From positions 868,001 through 932,000 of the forward strand of contig NZ_RBXO01000001.1 of NCBI RefSeq assembly GCF_003634935.1: a stretch of 64,000 bases of DNA, written 5' to 3'. Under the pieces are notes generated by a model. It was not told the DNA's origin and made no database searches. It saw nothing but the letters and a program-made list of their open reading frames with translations. A program made the position numbers and the translations under genes. Of the stretch, positions 53,195-62,184 are shown one piece after another; within the stretch, counting starts at the first letter, position 1; each line of letters starts with the position of its first letter. This stretch comes from Saccharothrix australiensis (GTDB lineage Bacteria > Actinomycetota > Actinomycetes > Mycobacteriales > Pseudonocardiaceae).

Positions 53195-54697
53195 ATGCGT
53201 CGGGGGACGTTGGCATCGGTCGTGGCACTACTGGTCTCGGCATCGCTGGTCGCCGCCTCGGTGACGGCGTGTGAGGAGGGCGCGATGCGCGACGGTGTCG
53301 TGCGGATCGACACGGGGGACGTGCGCGGTGTCGTGCGGGGGGACCGGGTGGTCTTCCAGGGCATCCCGTACGCGGCGCCGCCGAAGGGCGAGCTGCGGTG
53401 GGACGCGCCGCGCCCGCCGGCGGGCTGGGGCGGCGTCCGGGACGCCACCGCTCCGGGCAACCCCTGCCCGCAGGTCGGGTCGTCCTACTCGGAGTTGAAG
53501 GCGAGCGACGAGGACTGCCTGTTCCTCAACGTCACGGCGCCGACCAGGCGCTCCGGGCCCAAGCCGGTGATGGTGTGGGTGCACGGTGACGGCGCGATCG
53601 GGGCCGGGCACTTCTTCGACGGCTCGCGCCTCGCCGTGGACGGCGACGTCGTGGTGGTGACGATCAACTACCGCATGGGCGTGTTCGGCGGGTTCGGGCT
53701 GCCCGGCCTGGCCGGCTCGGGCACGTTCGGCGTCCAGGACCAGCGGGCGGCGCTGGAGTGGGTGCGGCGCAACGCGGGCGCGTTCGGCGGCGATCCCGGC
53801 AACGTCACGCTGTTCGGCGTCTCGTACGGCGCGGCCTCCGTCGCCGCGCACCTGGTGTCGCCCGCCTCGCACGGGCTGTTCCACCGGGCCGTCCTGCACA
53901 GCGGTTTCGCGCTGGTCGACCTGCCCGCCGAGAGCTGGTTCCCCGGCCTGGGCGCGCTGCCGTGGCTGGCCTGGCGGCCGCGGGCGGAGGTCGAGGAGAT
54001 CGGTCGGCAGGTCGCCGCCGAGCTGGGCTGCGCCGACCTGGCCTGCCTGCGGGCGCTGCCCGCGGAGCGGCTGCTCGACCACCCGCAGGTGATGAACATC
54101 TTCCAGCCGTTCGCCTACGACGAGCTGCCGCCGGACCTGCTGGCGGCGGGCCGGTTCGCGCGCGTGCCGGTGCTGGCCGGCGCCACCGCGGACGAGCACC
54201 GCAACCTCGTGTCGGTCTTCCGGGGCGAGGTCACGGCCGAGGACTACCCGCGCCTGCTCGCGGCGGCGTTCGGCGACCGGGCGGGCGCGGTCGCCGCCGA
54301 GTACCCGCTCGCCGACTACCCGACGCCCGCCCTGGCGTGGGCGAGGGTGCTGACCGACCGGGTGTGGGCGCGGGCCACGTTCCGCCAGCACCGGGTGCTC
54401 TCCGCGCACACCACGACGTACGCCTTCGAGTTCGCCGATCCGGGCGCGAGCGGCGACGGGGCGGCGCACCACTCCGACATCCCCTACCTGTTCCCGGCCG
54501 AGGACGAGCGGAACCCGCTGGGCGACCGCATGATCCGCTACTGGACCAACTTCGCGCGCACCGGCGACCCGAACGGCGACGGGCTGCCCGCGTGGCCGAC
54601 GTTCCGCGAGGGGCACGTTCAGTCGCTGGCACCGGACGCGATCGGGAACGTCGACTACGCCCGGACCCACCGCCTCGCGTTCTGGGAGGACGGGTGA
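53195..54697 (+). CDS. Type B carboxylesterase lipoprotein
   Basis: The 500-residue protein has a signal peptide with the lipobox VTAC (Cys26) and a carboxylesterase type B domain: GVVRGDRVVFQGIPYAAPPK, SDEDCLFLNVTAP, FGGDPGNVTLFGVSYGAASV (nucleophile Ser in GVSYG rather than GESAG), the acid in GATADEHRN and the His in HHSDIPYLF. The usual HGG oxyanion loop reads VHGDGAIGAG. It is exported and membrane-anchored; ester substrates are unknown. It is cotranscribed with the TetR gene. Confidence 0.9.
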   Translation: MRRGTLASVVALLVSASLVAASVTACEEGAMRDGVVRIDTGDVRGVVRGDRVVFQGIPYAAPPKGELRWDAPRPPAGWGGVRDATAPGNPCPQVGSSYSELKASDEDCLFLNVTAPTRRSGPKPVMVWVHGDGAIGAGHFFDGSRLAVDGDVVVVTINYRMGVFGGFGLPGLAGSGTFGVQDQRAALEWVRRNAGAFGGDPGNVTLFGVSYGAASVAAHLVSPASHGLFHRAVLHSGFALVDLPAESWFPGLGALPWLAWRPRAEVEEIGRQVAAELGCADLACLRALPAERLLDHPQVMNIFQPFAYDELPPDLLAAGRFARVPVLAGATADEHRNLVSVFRGEVTAEDYPRLLAAAFGDRAGAVAAEYPLADYPTPALAWARVLTDRVWARATFRQHRVLSAHTTTYAFEFADPGASGDGAAHHSDIPYLFPAEDERNPLGDRMIRYWTNFARTGDPNGDGLPAWPTFREGHVQSLAPDAIGNVDYARTHRLAFWEDG

Positions 54698-54727
54698 CGC
54701 CGTCGTCCGCCTCGCACGCGAGGGTGG

Positions 54728-55216
54728 TCAGTCCGCCGTGGACCGGTGGACGAGGATCAGGCCGACGGAGGCGATCACGAGGTTCTGGAACGCGGCGTTG
54801 AGCCCGTTCCAGTCGCTCGACTGCCACATCTGGAACCACTCGCCGCCGATGGCGATGAACCCGCCGCCGAACAGCAGGACCTGCATGAGCCAGCCGAGGG
54901 CCGACAGGCGGCGGGCCACGGCCCGCCCGCGCGCCCACGCCACCGCGCCGCCGAGCAGCACCAGCGCGGTCGCCGCCTCCCACGCGATGATCAGGACGTA
55001 GGCGACGGTCACGACGGTCTGGTCGGTGATCGCGCGGTACATCGTGGCCGGTGACCGGAAGGTGGTGTCCATCGCGAACACGTGCTCGACGAACGCGCGG
55101 TTCGTCCCGTAGTCGGTGATGTTCCCGAACACCACGAGCCCCATGTAGACACCGGTGATCGCGGTCAGCACCGCCACCGCGACCTGCGGGCTCGCCACCC
55201 GGCCGAGTAGACGCAT
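54728..55216 (-). CDS. DUF2165 membrane protein
   Basis: The 162-residue protein has four predicted TM helices. It contains GLVVFGNITDYGTNRAFVEH and GGEWFQMWQSSDWNGLNAAF, which match the DUF2165 predicted small integral membrane family. Function is unknown. The ATG at 55216 has no Shine-Dalgarno; TAAGTT lies 6 nt upstream, with GTGGAC 17 bp further as -35, a good leaderless promoter. Confidence 0.85.
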   Translation of the reverse strand: MRLLGRVASPQVAVAVLTAITGVYMGLVVFGNITDYGTNRAFVEHVFAMDTTFRSPATMYRAITDQTVVTVAYVLIIAWEAATALVLLGGAVAWARGRAVARRLSALGWLMQVLLFGGGFIAIGGEWFQMWQSSDWNGLNAAFQNLVIASVGLILVHRSTAD

Positions 55217-55251
55217 GGGTGGAACTTAGCCACAATCCGCGCGAAGTCCAC
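55217..55251 (-). promoter_or_regulatory. Leaderless promoter of DUF2165 gene
   Basis: On the minus strand, GTGGAC (55251-55246), a 17-bp spacer and TAAGTT (55228-55223) precede the ATG by 6 nt. The remaining DNA to 55458 is GC-rich and repetitive (CCGCCCCGCACCGC-type), without a visible gene. Confidence 0.6.
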
Positions 55252-55458
55252 GACGACAAGTGCCCGGAGCGGACACCGCGGTGCGGGTTCGCCCGCTGAC
55301 GGGTTCGGGGCGGGCACCGGGGGTCGGTCGCGTTCGGCCCTCGCCGCTCGCCCACGGGTGCCGCCCCGCACCGCCCGCCCTGCACGGCCCGTCCTCGCGT
55401 CCGATACCGCCCCGCACTGCACCGCGCGCCCCGCCCCGCACCGCGGTCCGCACCGCGA

Positions 55459-58400
55459 TCACGGGCACGGCGGGTCGTAGTCCAGTTGCGGCAGGTGCTT
55501 CCGCCACAGGTCCTCCGGCAGCACGCCCCTGGTCTTGGCGCAGATCCGCGTGATCGACCGGCTCTGGTCGAGGTCCCACAGCCGGACCGTGCTGTCCATG
55601 CTGGTGGACGCGATCATGCGCCCGTCCGGCGAGAACCGCAGGTCCTGGAGGCCCGCGTCGTGGCCGGTCAGCGTCTCGCCCAGGGCGCGCGGCCGGGACA
55701 GGTCGTGCACGTCCCACAGCCGGATGGCCCGGTCGTCGCCACCGCTGGCCAGCGTCCGGCCGTCCGGGCTGAAGGCGACCGCCACCACCGCCTCCACGTG
55801 CCCGGCCAGCGGCGGACCGATCGGCCGCACGCGCGAGGGCGTCGACAGGTCCCACAGCCGGATCGACCGGTCGTCGCCCGACGTCGCCAGGGTCCTGCCG
55901 TCGCGGCTGATCGCGCCCGCCCGCACCACACCCGCGTGCCCGTACAGCGGCTGGCCCAGCGGTTGCGCCGCCGCCGGGTCGGCCACGTTCCACAGCCGCA
56001 CGGTCTGGTCGGCGCTGCCGGTGACCAGGCTCCGCCCGTCCGGCGTGAACGCCGCGAAGTGCACGTACCCGGTGTGCCCGACCAGCGGCCTGCCCAGCAT
56101 CCGCGGGTTGGCGCGGTCGCTGATGTCCCACAGCTGCACCGAGTCGTCCTGCGAACCGGTGACCAGCACCCGGCCGTCGGGGCTGAACGCGACCGGCGAG
56201 CTGTACCGGGTGTGCAGGTCCAGCGGCGGGCCCAGCGGTCGGATCTCGCCGGGGTCCGACAGGTCCCACAGCTGTAGCGACTTGTCGCTCACCCCGGCCA
56301 GCGTCCTGCCGTCGGCGCTGATCGCGATGCCCCACACGCCGGTGTCGTCGGCGTGCACGGCCTGGAGCACGCCGCGGGGGCGCTGCGGGTCGCCGACGTC
56401 CCACACGCGGATCGTGCGGTCGCGGCTGCCGGTGACCAGGCGCGACCCGTCGGCGGTGAACACCGGCCCGACGGTGCGGGCCGAGTGCCCGATGAGGACG
56501 GTGCGCGGCAGCGACCACAGGCGCACGGAGGTGTCCTGGTTGCCGGTGGCGAGGTGGTAGCCGTCCGGGCTGAACGCCACCCCGTAGATCGTCCCGTTCC
56601 GGCCGGTCAGGGGCTGGCCGATGGCCAGCGGGTGCGCCGGGTCGGTGACGTTCCACAGGCGGGCGGTGCCGTCGGAGCCCGCCGAGGCCAGCACCCGGCC
56701 GTCGGGGTTGAACGCCACCGACCAGACCGGCCCGTTGTGCTCGGCCAGCGGACGACCCAGCAGGACGGCCCGCGCCGGGTCCGTCACGTCCCACAGCCGG
56801 ACGGTGCGGTCCTCGCTGCCGGTGGCCAGGACGCGGCCGTCCGGGCTGAAGGCCACCGAGCGCACGATCCCGTCGAACCCGGCCAGCGGCGCGCCGACCA
56901 GCCGGGGTCGGGCGGGGTCCTCGACGTGCCACAGCACCACGGTCCGGTCGTCGCCGCCGACCGCCAGCAGCTTCCCGTCCGGGCTGAACGCGACCGAGCG
57001 CACCGGCCCGGAGTGCATGCCCAGCGGTTCGCCGATCGGGCGCGGCTCGCTCGGCGTGCCGACGTCCCACAGCCGCGCCGTGCGGTCCTCGTTGGCGGTG
57101 GCCAGGGTCCGGCCGTCCGGGGAGAACGCGACCAGGTAGATCGTGCCGTTGTCGCCGTCGAGCGGCTGGCCGAGGGCGCGTGGCCGGGCGGGGTCGGTGA
57201 CGTCCCACAGCCGGACGGTGCCGTCGTCGCCCGCCGTGGCCAGCGTCCGGCCGTCGGGGCTGAACACCGCCGAGCTGACCCAGCTCTTGTGCGCGCGCAG
57301 CGGTGGGCCGAGCGGTCGCGGGCGGTCGGGGTCGCGCAGGTCCCACAGCCGCACGGTGGCGTCGTAGGACGCGGTGGCCAGCGTGTTGCCGTCGCGGGAG
57401 AACGACGTCAGGTAGACCGCGCCCTCGTGCCCGTCCAGCGGGGTGGCCAGCGGGCTGCCCTGGGTGGACAGGATGCGGGTGTGGACCTCGCGGTCCCGGG
57501 GCCGCATCCGGTGCGCGACCAGGTCGAGCTGGGCGGACAGCGACGGGTCGGTCTGCACGAGCCGGTCCGCCTCCGCGACGACCTGCCGGAACACCGCGTC
57601 GTCCCGCTGCCGCACGGCCAGCACGGCGGCGGTGACGGCGATGACCGCGAGGAACGCGACGACCGCCACCGCGGTGCGCTTGCCCCACAGGGCGCGCCTG
57701 CGGGTCTGCGTGGACACGGCGAGGAAGTCCTGCGCCACCGCGGTCAGGCCGCCCGGCCCGGCGGCGTCGGCCCAGTGCCGCGCCGTCTCCAGCCGCGCGC
57801 CCCGGTACAGCAGGGACGCGTCGCGGTCCTGGTTGGCCCAGGTCGCCGCGTCCTCCTCCAGGCGCTGCCGCAGCAGCTGGCCCTCGCGGTCCTGGTCGAT
57901 CCAGCTGCGCAGCCGGGGCCACGCCTGGAGCAGCGCCTCGTGGGTGATCTCCACCGATCCCGAGTCCAGCGTGACGAGCCGGGCGCGGGCCAGCACCTCC
58001 AGCGCCTCCTCGCCCGCCGCCCGGTTCGCCGCCTGGTCGACCAGCTCGTGGCGGGTGGAGCGGCGGCGGGTGTCCTGGGTGTCCTCGCCGACCCGCACCA
58101 GGCGCAGCAGCAGCGGGCGGGCGGCGAGCTGCGCCTGCGGCGCGAGGTCCGCCCAGGCGCGTTCGGCGGTGGCCGCGACCGCGCCCTGGATGCCGCCCGC
58201 CGCGCGGTAGCCCGAGATGGTCAGCTTGCCCGCCGTCCGGCGCTGCCACGTCGCCAGCAGGGCGTGCGAGAGCAGCGGCAGCGCGCCCGCGTCGTACGCG
58301 CCCTGGCCCGCCCGGCCCTGCGCGCGACCGCTGCGCACGCCCAGGTCGCGCAGCATGAGTTCGATCAGGCCCGGCTCCAGTTGCAGCCCGGCGGCCTTGG

Positions 58401-59514
58401 CCGGGCGCGACACGGCTTCCCGCAGCTCCGCCGACGTCATCGGGCCGAGGACCATCTGGCGGTCCTGCAACGCGTCGGCGAGTTCGGGGAACGCCAGGCA
58501 CCGGCCGTAGAAGTCGGCCCGCACGCCCAGGACGACCAGGGCGGGTGCCGCGCCGCCGGGCACCGCGGGCGTGCACGCCACGTGCAGGGCCTGGACGAAC
58601 ACCTGGACCAGGCTCTCGTCGCCGCACAGCGTGAACGCCTCCTCGAACTGGTCCACGACGACGACCACCCGCTCGCCGCCGTGGCGTTCCGCGTGCGTGG
58701 CGAACGCGGCGCGGATCTCCGGCGCGAAGCGGGCCACGCCCACCACCGCCTGCCCGAGGAAGGTCTCCGGCCCGTCCTCCTCGGCGGCGGGCTCCCGGTC
58801 CGCGTCGAGCACCGGGCCGAGCGCGTCGGCCAATTCCGGCACCTGCCGGACGAGTTCCTTCACCGGGTCGGCGCCGGGCGTGAGCACAATCGACGGCCAC
58901 TGTTCCGAACCGGGCACCGCCAGCGCACCGTCGCGAATGGCCGGAATGACCCCGGCGCGCACGAGCGACGATTTTCCCGCACCCGACGCGCCGACCAGCA
59001 TCACTATTCCGCCGGTGTCCGCCGCCGCGCCCATCCGGGACACCAGGGCGGCGGTGCTGCGTTCCCGCCCGAAGAACCACGACGAATCCTCGGGTTGGAA
59101 CGCGGCGAGGCCCCGGTAAGGGCACACGCCGATTTCGTCGGTGCTCGGCGGGTCCTCGTCCTCGGGCGCGGTCGCGGGGCTCGCGAGGGCCTCCTCCCAC
59201 AGCGCGCGCCACGCCGCCACGTCGTAGAGGCCGGGTGCGGGCGGGTGCGGGCGGGACTTGCGCGCCTCACCGATGAGGATGTCGAGGACTACCGAGAGTG
59301 CCGAGAACCGGGCGGGCACGTTGCGGCCCCGCCGCCAGTCGCTGACGCGCTGCGCGGTCACCCGGACCGGCCGACCGCGTTCGTCGGTGCGCCGGGAGCG
59401 GGCGACCGATTCGGTCACCCGCTTCAGGGGCGGGTCGCCCGCCTCGGCGTAGAGCAGCGCGAACCGCTCCGCGAAGACGGCGCGCGGCCCCGACCCGCGA
59501 CCAGAACCAGCCAT
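55459..59514 (-). CDS. HTH-STAND ATPase with TM helix and 14 WD40 repeats
   Basis: The 1351-residue protein runs: an HTH-like N-terminus (VTAQRVSDWRRGRNVPARFS, about 52-71); a STAND NTPase (nSTAND1-like) with FFGRE, Walker A GASGAGKS (175-182) and Walker B VVVVDQFEEAF (284-294); a winged-helix region (GSVEITHEALLQAWPRLRSW); a TM helix (about 613-634); then 14 WD40 repeats (for example FSPDGRTLATAGDDGTVRLW) making two seven-blade propellers. Such proteins sense ligands and signal by oligomerisation. AGGAGG precedes the ATG at 59514. Confidence 0.92.
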   Translation of the reverse strand: MAGSGRGSGPRAVFAERFALLYAEAGDPPLKRVTESVARSRRTDERGRPVRVTAQRVSDWRRGRNVPARFSALSVVLDILIGEARKSRPHPPAPGLYDVAAWRALWEEALASPATAPEDEDPPSTDEIGVCPYRGLAAFQPEDSSWFFGRERSTAALVSRMGAAADTGGIVMLVGASGAGKSSLVRAGVIPAIRDGALAVPGSEQWPSIVLTPGADPVKELVRQVPELADALGPVLDADREPAAEEDGPETFLGQAVVGVARFAPEIRAAFATHAERHGGERVVVVVDQFEEAFTLCGDESLVQVFVQALHVACTPAVPGGAAPALVVLGVRADFYGRCLAFPELADALQDRQMVLGPMTSAELREAVSRPAKAAGLQLEPGLIELMLRDLGVRSGRAQGRAGQGAYDAGALPLLSHALLATWQRRTAGKLTISGYRAAGGIQGAVAATAERAWADLAPQAQLAARPLLLRLVRVGEDTQDTRRRSTRHELVDQAANRAAGEEALEVLARARLVTLDSGSVEITHEALLQAWPRLRSWIDQDREGQLLRQRLEEDAATWANQDRDASLLYRGARLETARHWADAAGPGGLTAVAQDFLAVSTQTRRRALWGKRTAVAVVAFLAVIAVTAAVLAVRQRDDAVFRQVVAEADRLVQTDPSLSAQLDLVAHRMRPRDREVHTRILSTQGSPLATPLDGHEGAVYLTSFSRDGNTLATASYDATVRLWDLRDPDRPRPLGPPLRAHKSWVSSAVFSPDGRTLATAGDDGTVRLWDVTDPARPRALGQPLDGDNGTIYLVAFSPDGRTLATANEDRTARLWDVGTPSEPRPIGEPLGMHSGPVRSVAFSPDGKLLAVGGDDRTVVLWHVEDPARPRLVGAPLAGFDGIVRSVAFSPDGRVLATGSEDRTVRLWDVTDPARAVLLGRPLAEHNGPVWSVAFNPDGRVLASAGSDGTARLWNVTDPAHPLAIGQPLTGRNGTIYGVAFSPDGYHLATGNQDTSVRLWSLPRTVLIGHSARTVGPVFTADGSRLVTGSRDRTIRVWDVGDPQRPRGVLQAVHADDTGVWGIAISADGRTLAGVSDKSLQLWDLSDPGEIRPLGPPLDLHTRYSSPVAFSPDGRVLVTGSQDDSVQLWDISDRANPRMLGRPLVGHTGYVHFAAFTPDGRSLVTGSADQTVRLWNVADPAAAQPLGQPLYGHAGVVRAGAISRDGRTLATSGDDRSIRLWDLSTPSRVRPIGPPLAGHVEAVVAVAFSPDGRTLASGGDDRAIRLWDVHDLSRPRALGETLTGHDAGLQDLRFSPDGRMIASTSMDSTVRLWDLDQSRSITRICAKTRGVLPEDLWRKHLPQLDYDPPCP

Positions 59515-60100
59515 CCGCGGCTGACCTCCTAGGGTCCGGTCTTCCGGACCGGAAAACCGGATGTGAGCACGTGAACAGGTCGTTTGTGGACCGGTGTGGC
59601 ACCAGGAAGACCACCCTAACGACTTGCGCCGGCAAGCTGGCCGGGACGTTCCGCTGGCGTCGACGGTGGTGCGAAGGGACCGGTCGAAGTGGTTTCGCAG
59701 GCAACTACCTTGCGTGGCAGGTCGATCGTCGCTGAGGGGTCCTGGGGGTCTTCTCAGCGCGGTGCGCCGAACCGGCCCGGCCGGTGGAACGGTGCGGCGA
59801 CCTGCCACACCGAGCGGGACTGAACCGGGTGCGGCACACGGGTTGCGGTCACGGCCCGTGACGGGTCGGGCGTCGACCGTGAGGGCCGGTCGGCCCGGTG
59901 GTCCGGGGTCCGCCGGTCCCGGCGGGCCGGGGCCGCGCCGCCGCGCCGGGTGCGAGGCGGGGCCGGCGTGGCGCGCCGGGCCCGCGACCGCGCGCGGTCC
60001 GCGCCCGTCCGGTCACACCGGTCGCACAGCGTGGTGCGCCTGGCCGGGACCTTTTCCGTTGATGTCGCATTTCCGCCAGCCCGGCGCCGGTGGTTGACCG
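59515..60100. promoter_or_regulatory. Divergent intergenic region, STAND gene / alkA
   Basis: A 7-bp dyad GGTCCGG-TCTT-CCGGACC (59533-59550) lies just upstream of the STAND gene ribosome binding site and may be an operator or leader hairpin. The rest is very GC-rich with no gene I can support. An AT-richer patch at about 60050-60080 probably holds the alkA promoter. Confidence 0.4.
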
Positions 60101-61570
60101 ATGCTGGATGGCGTGCACGAAGACGCGGAACGTTGTGTGCGAGCCGTGCGGTCCAAGGACGCGCGGTTCGACGGGTGGTTCTTCACCGCGGTGCTGACCA
60201 CCCGCATCTATTGCCGCCCGAGTTGTCCGGTGGTGCCGCCCAAGGTCGAGAACATGCGGTTCTACCCGAGTGCGGCGGCGGCGCAACAAGCGGGATTCCG
60301 CGCGTGCAAGCGGTGTCGTCCCGATGCCAGTCCCGGTTCCCCGTTGTGGAACCACCGCGCGGACTCGGTCGCGAAAGCCATGCGGCTGATCGCGGACGGC
60401 GTGGTGGACCGCGAAGGGGTGCCGGGGCTGGCCGCGCGGCTGGGGTACAGCGTGCGGCAGGTCGAGCGCCAGTTGCTCGCCGAGCTCGGCGCGGGCCCGC
60501 TCGCGCTGGCCCGCGCGCAGCGGGCCCAGACCGCGCGGCTGCTGATCGAGACGACGGCGCTGCCGATGGCCGAGGTGGCGCTGGCCGCCGGGTTCGCCAG
60601 CGTCCGGGCGTTCAACGAGACCGTGCGGTCGGTGTTCGCGCTGTCGCCCACCGACCTGCGGGCCCGGCGGGGCGCGGTGGCGGACACGCCCGGCGAGCTG
60701 TCGCTGCGGCTGCCGTTCCGCGCGCCGCTCTGCCCGGACAACCTGTTCGGGCACCTCGCGGCGACGGCCGTGCCGGGCGTGGAGGAGTGGCGCGACGGCG
60801 CGTACCGGCGGACGCTGCGGCTTCCGCGCGGGCACGCCGTGGTGTCGCTGCGCCCGCAGCCGGACCACGTGGCGTGCCGGCTGGCCCTGACGGACCTGCG
60901 CGACCTGTCGATCGCCATCGCCCGGTGCCGGCGGATGCTGGACCTGGACGCCGACCCCACGGCGGTGGACGACCGGCTGCGCGCGGACCCCGTGCTGAAG
61001 CCGCTGGTGGACAAGGACCCCGGCCGCCGGGTGCCCGGCACCGCCGACGCCGCCGAGTTCGCCGTCCGCGCCGTGCTCGGGCAGCAGGTCTCGACGGCCG
61101 CCGCGCGCACCCACGCCGGGCGGCTCGTGGCGGCGGCGGGCACGCCCATCGCCGACCGCGGCCTCACGCACCTGTTCCCGACACCCGCCCAGCTGGCCGA
61201 ACTCGACCCGTCCGCGCTCGCGATGCCCACGTCCCGCAAGATCGCGCTCGCGGCCCTGGTGCGCGCGCTCGCGTCCGGCTCGCTGGACCTGGGCGTCGGC
61301 GCGGACTGGGACAAGGCGCGGGCGGACCTGCTGGCGCTGCCCGGCTTCGGCCCGTGGACGGTCGAGGTGATCGCGATGCGGGCGCTGGGCGACCCGGACG
61401 CGTTCATCCCCGGCGACCTCGGCGTCCGCGCCGCCGCCCGCGCGCTCGGCCTGCCCGACACCCCCGGCGCGCTGGTGCGGCGCGCGCGGGAGTGGCGCCC
61501 GTGGCGGGCCTACGCCGTCCAGTACCTCTGGGCGACCGGTGACCACGCGGTCAACCGGTTGCCCGCGTGA
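60101..61570 (+). CDS. alkA: Ada-type regulator fused to AlkA DNA glycosylase
   Basis: The 489-residue protein has an Ada metal-binding domain (TTRIYCRPSCPVVPPKVENM, then ACKRCRPDA: four Cys), an AraC-type HTH (GVPGLAARLGYSVRQVERQL), and a C-terminal AlkA glycosylase with VLGQQVSTAAARTH, the helix-hairpin-helix LLALPGFGPWTVEVIAM and the catalytic Asp in IPGDLGVR. It senses methyl phosphotriesters and excises alkylated bases. It overlaps the region before ogt, forming a repair operon. No clear ribosome binding site is seen at ATG 60101. Confidence 0.93.
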   Translation: MLDGVHEDAERCVRAVRSKDARFDGWFFTAVLTTRIYCRPSCPVVPPKVENMRFYPSAAAAQQAGFRACKRCRPDASPGSPLWNHRADSVAKAMRLIADGVVDREGVPGLAARLGYSVRQVERQLLAELGAGPLALARAQRAQTARLLIETTALPMAEVALAAGFASVRAFNETVRSVFALSPTDLRARRGAVADTPGELSLRLPFRAPLCPDNLFGHLAATAVPGVEEWRDGAYRRTLRLPRGHAVVSLRPQPDHVACRLALTDLRDLSIAIARCRRMLDLDADPTAVDDRLRADPVLKPLVDKDPGRRVPGTADAAEFAVRAVLGQQVSTAAARTHAGRLVAAAGTPIADRGLTHLFPTPAQLAELDPSALAMPTSRKIALAALVRALASGSLDLGVGADWDKARADLLALPGFGPWTVEVIAMRALGDPDAFIPGDLGVRAAARALGLPDTPGALVRRAREWRPWRAYAVQYLWATGDHAVNRLPA

Positions 61571-61584
61571 AAGGATCCGCCTTC

Positions 61585-62184
61585 ATGGCACACACCACGG
61601 TCGACAGCCCCGTCGGCCCGTTGACGCTCGTCGCCGCGGCCGGCGCCCTCTCCGGGCTGTACATGACCGACCAGCGGTACCGGCCGGCGCAGGAGAGCTT
61701 CGGCCCCGAGGACGCGTCGCTGTTCGGTGACGTGATCGCCCAGCTGGAGGAGTACTTCGCGGGCCGGCTGACGGAGTTCGACGTCCCGCTCGACCTGCGG
61801 GGCACCCCGTTCCAGCGGACCGTGTGGGCGGCGCTGCTCTCGGTGCCGTACGGGCAGACGGTCTCCTACGGCGAGCTGGCCGCCGCGCTGGGCCGGCCGA
61901 CTGCCGCGCGGGCGGTCGGCATGGCCAACGGGCGCAACCCCATCAGCATCATCGTCCCGTGCCACCGGGTGGTCGGGTCGACCGGCGACCTGACCGGGTA
62001 CGGCGGTGGGCTCGCCCGCAAGCGGCAGCTGCTGGAGTTCGAGGCTCAGACGCCGACCCCCGGCCGGTCGGCGGGCCGCTCCTCGGGGCGGCCGGAGGGG
62101 TTGTTCGAGGCCGAGGGGCTGTTCGAGGTCGGAGGGCTGTTCGAGGGCCGGTCGGCGGACCCGCGCGCGGGGCTGCCGGGCTGA
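61585..62184 (+). CDS. ogt: Methylated-DNA-protein-cysteine methyltransferase
   Basis: The 199-residue protein repairs O6-alkylguanine by transfer to its own Cys: active site IIVPCHRVVGSTGDLTGYGG, with FQRTVWAALLSVPYGQTVSY and the arginine finger ARAVGMANGRNP. AAAGGA supports the ATG at 61585; an upstream GTG at 61567 overlaps the alkA stop. Beyond the catalytic domain there is an unusual tail of about 45 residues with three GLFE repeats, encoded where the gene overlaps the convergent DUF2306 gene. Confidence 0.93.
   Translation: MAHTTVDSPVGPLTLVAAAGALSGLYMTDQRYRPAQESFGPEDASLFGDVIAQLEEYFAGRLTEFDVPLDLRGTPFQRTVWAALLSVPYGQTVSYGELAAALGRPTAARAVGMANGRNPISIIVPCHRVVGSTGDLTGYGGGLARKRQLLEFEAQTPTPGRSAGRSSGRPEGLFEAEGLFEVGGLFEGRSADPRAGLPG

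Noticed and set aside
55226-59212. 1328-codon minus-strand frame
   Set aside because: It is out of frame with the WD40/STAND gene on the same strand; its composition is Arg/Gly/Ala-rich without motifs, whereas the other frame has clear Walker and WD40 signatures.
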